From an uncultured Ruminococcus sp. (GTDB lineage Bacteria; Bacillota; Clostridia; Oscillospirales; Acutalibacteraceae), in the NCBI GenBank assembly GCA_902803035.1, contig CADCON010000034.1, positions 1 to 9,120 of the forward strand: a stretch of 9,120 nt of DNA, read 5' to 3'. The notes beneath the pieces were generated by a model that was given only the letters and a program-made list of their open reading frames with translations, did no database searches and had not been told where the DNA came from. The first letter of the stretch is position 1, and each line of letters starts with the position of its first letter. Shown here piece by piece: positions 5,259 through 9,120 of the stretch. The translations under genes and the position numbers were made by a program.

Positions 5259-8200
5259 TTTGCACATCTGCATCTGCATAGCGAATACAGCCTGCTCGAT
5301 GGGGCGTGCCGGATTAAAGAGCTGGTTGCCGCGGTGAAGGAGCTGGGGCAGGAGGCTGTCGCCGTTACCGACCACGGCGCGATGTACGGCGCGGTGGATT
5401 TTTACAAGGAAGCCAAAAAGCAGGGCGTCAAGCCCATCATCGGCTGCGAGGTGTACGTCGCGCCCCGGAGCATGACTGACAAGACCCACGGCATCGACTC
5501 GGAGTATTCCCATCTCGTGCTGCTGTGCGAGAACATGACGGGTTACCGCAATCTCATCAAGCTGGTGTCGCTCTCCTGGACGGAGGGCTTTTATGTCAAG
5601 CCGCGCATTGACCGCCGGCTTCTTTCGCAGCACACGGAAGGGCTGATCGCGCTGTCGGCGTGTCTGGCGGGTGATATCCCGAAATACCTGCTGAGCGGCG
5701 ATTACGCTTCGGCCTACAGGCGCGCGATGGAATACAGGGAGATGTTCGGGGAGGACAATTTCTTCCTTGAACTGCAGAATCACGGCATCGAGGAGCAAAA
5801 GACGGTCAGCGCGGGGCTGATCCGCCTTCACAAGGAAACCGGCATCCCGCTGGTTGTGACCAACGACTGCCATTACATCCGGCAGAGCGACGCGCGCACG
5901 CACGAAATACTGCTTTGCATCCAGACCAAGTCCACGGTGGACGACCCCGGCGCGTTCCGCTTTCCGACCAATGAATTCTATCTGAAAAGCGAAGCGGAAA
6001 TGCGTTCGCTTTTTCCCGAATATCCGGAGGCGGCGGACAACACCGTTGCAATCGCCGCCCGCTGCAACGTGGAATTTGAATTCGGACATACCAAGCTGCC
6101 GCACTTCGAGGTGCCGGACGGCATGGATCACGCGGCCTATCTCAAGAAAATGTGCTATGACGGGCTTCGGGCGAAATATGACAATCCCGATGACGAGCGG
6201 CTGATTTCAAGGCTGGAATACGAGCTTTCGGTCGTGGACAGAATGGGGTACACCGACTATTATCTTATTGTCAACGACTTTGTGCAGTACGCCAAGAGCC
6301 ACGATATTCCGGTCGGCCCCGGACGAGGCTCCGGCGCGGGAAGCCTTGCGGCCTACTGTGTGGGAATCACCGACGTGGACCCCATGAAGTACGACCTTCT
6401 CTTTGAGCGATTCCTCAATCCGGAGCGCGTGAGTATGCCGGATTTCGACATCGATTTCTGCAACGAACGCCGGCAGGAGGTCATCGACTACGTGATCCGG
6501 AAGTACGGCGCGGACAACGTCGCCCAGATCATCACCTTCGGCACCATGGCGGCGAAGGCGGCTGTCCGCGATGTGGGGCGCGCGCTGGGGCTGCCCTACA
6601 GCATTCCCGACCGCGTTGCCAGAATGATTCCCAATGCCCTCCACATCACGCTGCGTCAGGCGATGGAGGAATCGGAAGACCTGCGCGCGGCTTATGAGGG
6701 CGACCCGCAGATCAAGGAACTGCTGGACATCTCCATGCGCCTGGAGGGAATGCCGCGCCACGCCTCCACGCACGCGGCGGGCGTGGTGATCACCCGTCTG
6801 CCGGTGAGCGAATACGTCCCGCTGGCGGTCAACGACAACGTCGCCGTCACGCAGTACACCATGACCACCCTCGAAGAGCTTGGTCTGCTGAAAATGGACT
6901 TTCTCGGTATCCGCAATCTGACGGTCATCAAGGACGCGGAGGAGATGATACGCCGCGCGCATCCCGGCTTCCGCATGAAGGCTATTCCTTACGACGACGC
7001 GGAGGTGTTCCGCATGATGGCGGCGGGGGAAACGGAGGGTGTCTTTCAGTTTGAATCGGCGGGTATGCGCAGCGTTCTGCAGCGGATGGAGCCGAAGAGC
7101 GTGGAGGATCTCACCGCCGTGCTGTCGCTCTACCGTCCCGGGCCGATGGCTTCTATCCCGAAGTACATCGAAAACAGCAGGAACCCTTCCAACATCCGAT
7201 ACGACGACGAGCGGTTGAAGAGCATTCTCTCCGTGACCTACGGCTGCATCGTCTATCAGGAGCAGGTCATGCAGATTTTCCGCGCGCTGGCGGGCTATTC
7301 GCTGGGGCGTGCGGACGTGGTGCGCCGTGCCATGAGCAAGAAGAAGCACGACGTCATGCAGCGGGAACGGGAGGTTTTCCTGGACGGCCTGAAGGACGAG
7401 GACGGAAACGTCATTGTCGAAGGCGCTGTTGCAAGGGGCGTGAAGCGCGAGGTCGCCGAAAAAATCTTCGGCGAGATGGAATCCTTCGCCTCCTACGCTT
7501 TCAACAAGAGCCACGCTGTCTGTTATGCCGTGGTCGCCTACCAGACCGCCTATCTCAAATGCAAATTTCCCGGCGAATATATGTCCGCGCTGCTGACAAG
7601 CGTGCTGGACTGGCGGGGGAAGGTTTCGGAGTACATCGAGGAGTGCCGCCGGATGGGAATTCCGGTGTTGCCCCCCAGCATCAATGAGAGCGAACTGAAT
7701 TTCACCTATACCCCCGCCGGCATACGCTTCGGGCTGCTTGCCATCAAGAACCTGGGCAAGGGCGCGATCCTCCGGATTCTCCGAGAGCGACAGGCGGGCG
7801 GAAAGTTCAGCACATTCTATGAATTCTGCAGCAGGGCGTGCGGCACGGAGGTCAACCGCCGCGCCATTGAAAGCCTGATCAAGAGCGGCGCGCTGGACGG
7901 ATTGGCGGACAACCGCCGCCAGATGCTGATTTCGGTGGGACGTGTGATGGATTTTCTGGAGGACGACCGGCGGCACAATATCGAGGGGCAGCTCAATCTC
8001 TTCGGCGAAGAGGAAGAATCGGGACAGAGCATAGAGCTGCCGAAGACCGAGGAATTACCGCTTGAGGAGCTGCTTGCCATGGAGAAGGAGGTCACCGAGC
8101 TGTATCTCAGCTCGCACCCGCTCGATGCGTACGCCGATATCGCACGGCGGATTCACGCGTCGCCCATTCTGGCCATTATCGCGGGAGCGGAGGACGAAAC

Positions 8201-8813
8201 CGACACGCGCTATGCCGACGGAAGGCACGTGCGGCTGCTGGCGATGATCGGGAAGCTCAAGCTCAAGCTCTCCAAAAACAACGAGAAAATGGCGTTTGCC
8301 GACGTCGAGGATGCCGGAGGAACGCTGGAAATGATTATCTTCCCGAAGGTGCTGGCGGGGTACGCGGGCGTCATTGCCGAGCATATGCCGCTGATCATCG
8401 ACGGCAGGATCAGCCTGCGCGAGGAGGAGGAGCCGAAAATCATCTGCGAGCGGATTTTTGCCGTTTCACAGGCGGAGCATCTGCCGCCGGCGGAATACGG
8501 CTCCAGCGAATCACCGCGTCACTCCGACACGTCTTCGCCGCCCGCGCCAATGCCGAAGGAGCAGCCGAAGCCGCGCGGCAATCCCATTTTATTCCTGCGC
8601 GTGCCGTCGATGGAATCCCCCGAATGGCAGCGCGCCTTAAAGGTGATCAAGGTGTTCGACGGCATTTCGCGGGTATTTATCCGCTGCGCCGACAGCGGCG
8701 AGCTGGTGGAAGCGCCCGCGCAGTACCGCGTGATGATGAACAGCGTCATGCTCGACGAGCTGACCCGCATTCTGGGCGAGGGCAATGTCGCCGTGCGTTA
8801 TGCTTCCGTGTGA
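5256..8813 (+). CDS. dnaE: DNA polymerase III alpha subunit (DnaE1-like)
   Basis: Replicative C-family DNA polymerase of 1185 residues, acting with the beta clamp and clamp loader. The N-terminal PHP domain (about 1-270) retains all nine metal-site residues known from proofreading DnaE1 proteins: His6, His8, Asp15, His40, Glu65, His86, Cys136, Asp204 and His206. The palm follows, with the nucleotide-binding PGRGSGAGS at 355-363 and catalytic aspartates Asp398 and Asp400 in MPDFDIDF, plus Asp548 in LLKMDFLG. YQEQVMQ and FNKSHAVCYA motifs lie in the fingers. A beta-clamp-binding motif QLNLF is at 912-916 before an acidic stretch. An OB-fold region begins near residue 990. A Ser/Pro-rich linker at about 1075-1110 leads to a small C-terminal domain. 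In Clostridia dnaE often sits between whiA and pfkA, as here. Firmicutes usually also carry PolC, so its share of replication cannot be judged from this window. Confidence 0.98.
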   Translation: MFAHLHLHSEYSLLDGACRIKELVAAVKELGQEAVAVTDHGAMYGAVDFYKEAKKQGVKPIIGCEVYVAPRSMTDKTHGIDSEYSHLVLLCENMTGYRNLIKLVSLSWTEGFYVKPRIDRRLLSQHTEGLIALSACLAGDIPKYLLSGDYASAYRRAMEYREMFGEDNFFLELQNHGIEEQKTVSAGLIRLHKETGIPLVVTNDCHYIRQSDARTHEILLCIQTKSTVDDPGAFRFPTNEFYLKSEAEMRSLFPEYPEAADNTVAIAARCNVEFEFGHTKLPHFEVPDGMDHAAYLKKMCYDGLRAKYDNPDDERLISRLEYELSVVDRMGYTDYYLIVNDFVQYAKSHDIPVGPGRGSGAGSLAAYCVGITDVDPMKYDLLFERFLNPERVSMPDFDIDFCNERRQEVIDYVIRKYGADNVAQIITFGTMAAKAAVRDVGRALGLPYSIPDRVARMIPNALHITLRQAMEESEDLRAAYEGDPQIKELLDISMRLEGMPRHASTHAAGVVITRLPVSEYVPLAVNDNVAVTQYTMTTLEELGLLKMDFLGIRNLTVIKDAEEMIRRAHPGFRMKAIPYDDAEVFRMMAAGETEGVFQFESAGMRSVLQRMEPKSVEDLTAVLSLYRPGPMASIPKYIENSRNPSNIRYDDERLKSILSVTYGCIVYQEQVMQIFRALAGYSLGRADVVRRAMSKKKHDVMQREREVFLDGLKDEDGNVIVEGAVARGVKREVAEKIFGEMESFASYAFNKSHAVCYAVVAYQTAYLKCKFPGEYMSALLTSVLDWRGKVSEYIEECRRMGIPVLPPSINESELNFTYTPAGIRFGLLAIKNLGKGAILRILRERQAGGKFSTFYEFCSRACGTEVNRRAIESLIKSGALDGLADNRRQMLISVGRVMDFLEDDRRHNIEGQLNLFGEEEESGQSIELPKTEELPLEELLAMEKEVTELYLSSHPLDAYADIARRIHASPILAIIAGAEDETDTRYADGRHVRLLAMIGKLKLKLSKNNEKMAFADVEDAGGTLEMIIFPKVLAGYAGVIAEHMPLIIDGRISLREEEEPKIICERIFAVSQAEHLPPAEYGSSESPRHSDTSSPPAPMPKEQPKPRGNPILFLRVPSMESPEWQRALKVIKVFDGISRVFIRCADSGELVEAPAQYRVMMNSVMLDELTRILGEGNVAVRYASV

Positions 8814-8880
8814 ATTCTACCGCCAGATTCCTTGCATAGAAATTCCTTTTTTTCATGGAAATTTATAGAAAAAGTCAAAA

Positions 8881-8900
8881 ATCAGAAAAAATCAGAAAAT
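8881..8900. repeat. two tandem 10-bp A-rich units
   Basis: ATCAGAAAAA and ATCAGAAAAT lie directly head to tail. They belong to a longer run of A/T tracts between 8869 and 8920 whose centres are roughly 8-12 bp apart, close to the helical repeat, suggesting curved DNA or an UP-like element for the promoter just downstream. Confidence 0.7.
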
Positions 8901-8924
8901 AACCTGTTTTTTGGCAAAAAGTTG

Positions 8925-8952
8925 TTGCGAAATTCTGATATTATGCTATAAT
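8925..8952 (+). promoter_or_regulatory. strong extended -10 sigma-A promoter for pfkA
   Basis: A perfect -10 hexamer TATAAT (8947-8952) carries the extended TGC immediately upstream (8944-8946). A -35-like TTGCGA at 8925-8930 gives 16-bp spacing. Transcription would start near 8959, leaving a leader of about 80 nt before the pfkA ATG. The rest of the 225-bp gap after dnaE is AT-rich and contains no gene; I see no convincing terminator for dnaE and no catabolite-response-element consensus. Confidence 0.75.
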
Positions 8953-9038
8953 TGAAATGAGCGTAATGTCGGAAAACAAGTATTTTCGGCATTGAACGGA
9001 ATTATTAAACAATAAAAGAAGTCAGGGAGGAACTTATA

Positions 9039-9120
9039 ATGAGCAATCCTAATTCAATCGCGGTTCTCACCAGCGGCGGCGACGCTCCGGGCATGAATGC
9101 CGCGGTCAGAGCGGTCGTCA
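9039..9120 (+). CDS. pfkA: 6-phosphofructokinase, N-terminus (3' end outside window)
   Basis: Only the first 27 codons are present. They begin with a short lead (MSNPNS), then IAVLTSGGDAPGMNAAVRAVV (split here as IAVLTSGGDA at 7-16 and PGMNAAVRAVV at 17-27), which is the conserved N-terminal strand and nucleotide-phosphate loop of phosphofructokinases. The enzyme phosphorylates fructose-6-phosphate to fructose-1,6-bisphosphate, the committed step of glycolysis. AGGGAGG (9024-9030) sits 8 bp before the ATG. The position downstream of dnaE matches the common clostridial order, often followed by pyruvate kinase. Whether it uses ATP or pyrophosphate depends on residues beyond the window end; the GGDAPGMN form is compatible with ATP-dependent PfkA. 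Confidence 0.93.
   Translation, partial: MSNPNSIAVLTSGGDAPGMNAAVRAVV

Noticed and set aside
5016..6131. 371-codon open frame on the minus strand running through the repeat and the dnaE start
   Set aside because: Mostly antisense to the PHP domain of dnaE and crossing a palindromic non-coding element; no family features and no supported start.
6207..7976. 589-codon open frame on the minus strand
   Set aside because: It lies wholly antisense to conserved dnaE, its translation is His/Arg/Val-rich with no recognisable domain, and such frames arise from GC-rich codon bias in the sense gene.
8836..8866. AT-rich inverted repeat after dnaE around AAATTCC and GGAAATTT
   Set aside because: The stem is weak and imperfect, and the T run is in the loop rather than after the stem, so it is not a convincing terminator.
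8966..8990. GAAAA/TTTTC stem in the pfkA leader as a riboswitch or attenuator
   Set aside because: Only a 5-bp AT-rich stem, with no conserved riboswitch core and no terminator-antiterminator arrangement in the 80-nt leader.

Overview
The window looks like chromosomal core sequence from a low-GC-lineage but GC-rich Firmicute, most likely class Clostridia and probably the Oscillospiraceae/Ruminococcaceae side. The reasons are the presence of HPr kinase and WhiA, the gene order hprK / murB / rapZ / whiA / dnaE / pfkA that recurs in Clostridia, consistently strong GGAGG-type ribosome binding sites, and a WhiA N-terminus (double Cys followed by LAEAYGLLLY) of the type I associate with that group. 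The lineage is inferred from recalled families; no search was run.

Layout. All genes are on the + strand. Positions 1-702 hold the 3' part of hprK, with its N-terminal domain lying before the window. At 787-1758 is a ROK-family glucokinase, at 1805-2722 murB, at 2803-3660 rapZ, at 3688-4569 whiA, and at 4616-5002 a small OsmC-like protein. A 253-bp gap (5003-5255) is filled almost entirely by one large imperfect inverted repeat built partly from 7-bp units. After it, at 5256-8813, comes a full-length DNA polymerase III alpha subunit (dnaE) with a TTG start. A strongly AT-rich 225-bp gap (8814-9038) carries phased A-tracts and a strong extended -10 promoter for pfkA, whose first 27 codons end the window.

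How the genes fit together. HprK, glucokinase and phosphofructokinase form a sugar-uptake and glycolysis theme: HprK phosphorylates HPr in response to glycolytic state, glucokinase makes glucose-6-phosphate, and PfkA commits fructose-6-phosphate to glycolysis. MurB diverts sugar-nucleotide precursor into peptidoglycan. RapZ and WhiA are cell-envelope and growth-linked regulators usually found with YvcK. Two usual members of this neighbourhood, yvcK (between rapZ and whiA) and an HPr/Crh gene (after whiA), are absent here; an OsmC-like gene occupies the second position.

Novelty. The protein genes are mostly ordinary housekeeping genes. The items worth a second look are the heptad-containing inverted-repeat element in front of dnaE and a promoter-like pair inside it, the OsmC-like protein lacking the second redox cysteine, the local loss of yvcK and HPr, the complete nine-ligand PHP site in DnaE, and the curved-DNA-like region upstream of pfkA. 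I see no CRISPR array, tRNA, rRNA, transposase, phage gene or defence system, and no clear evidence of a previously undescribed system.
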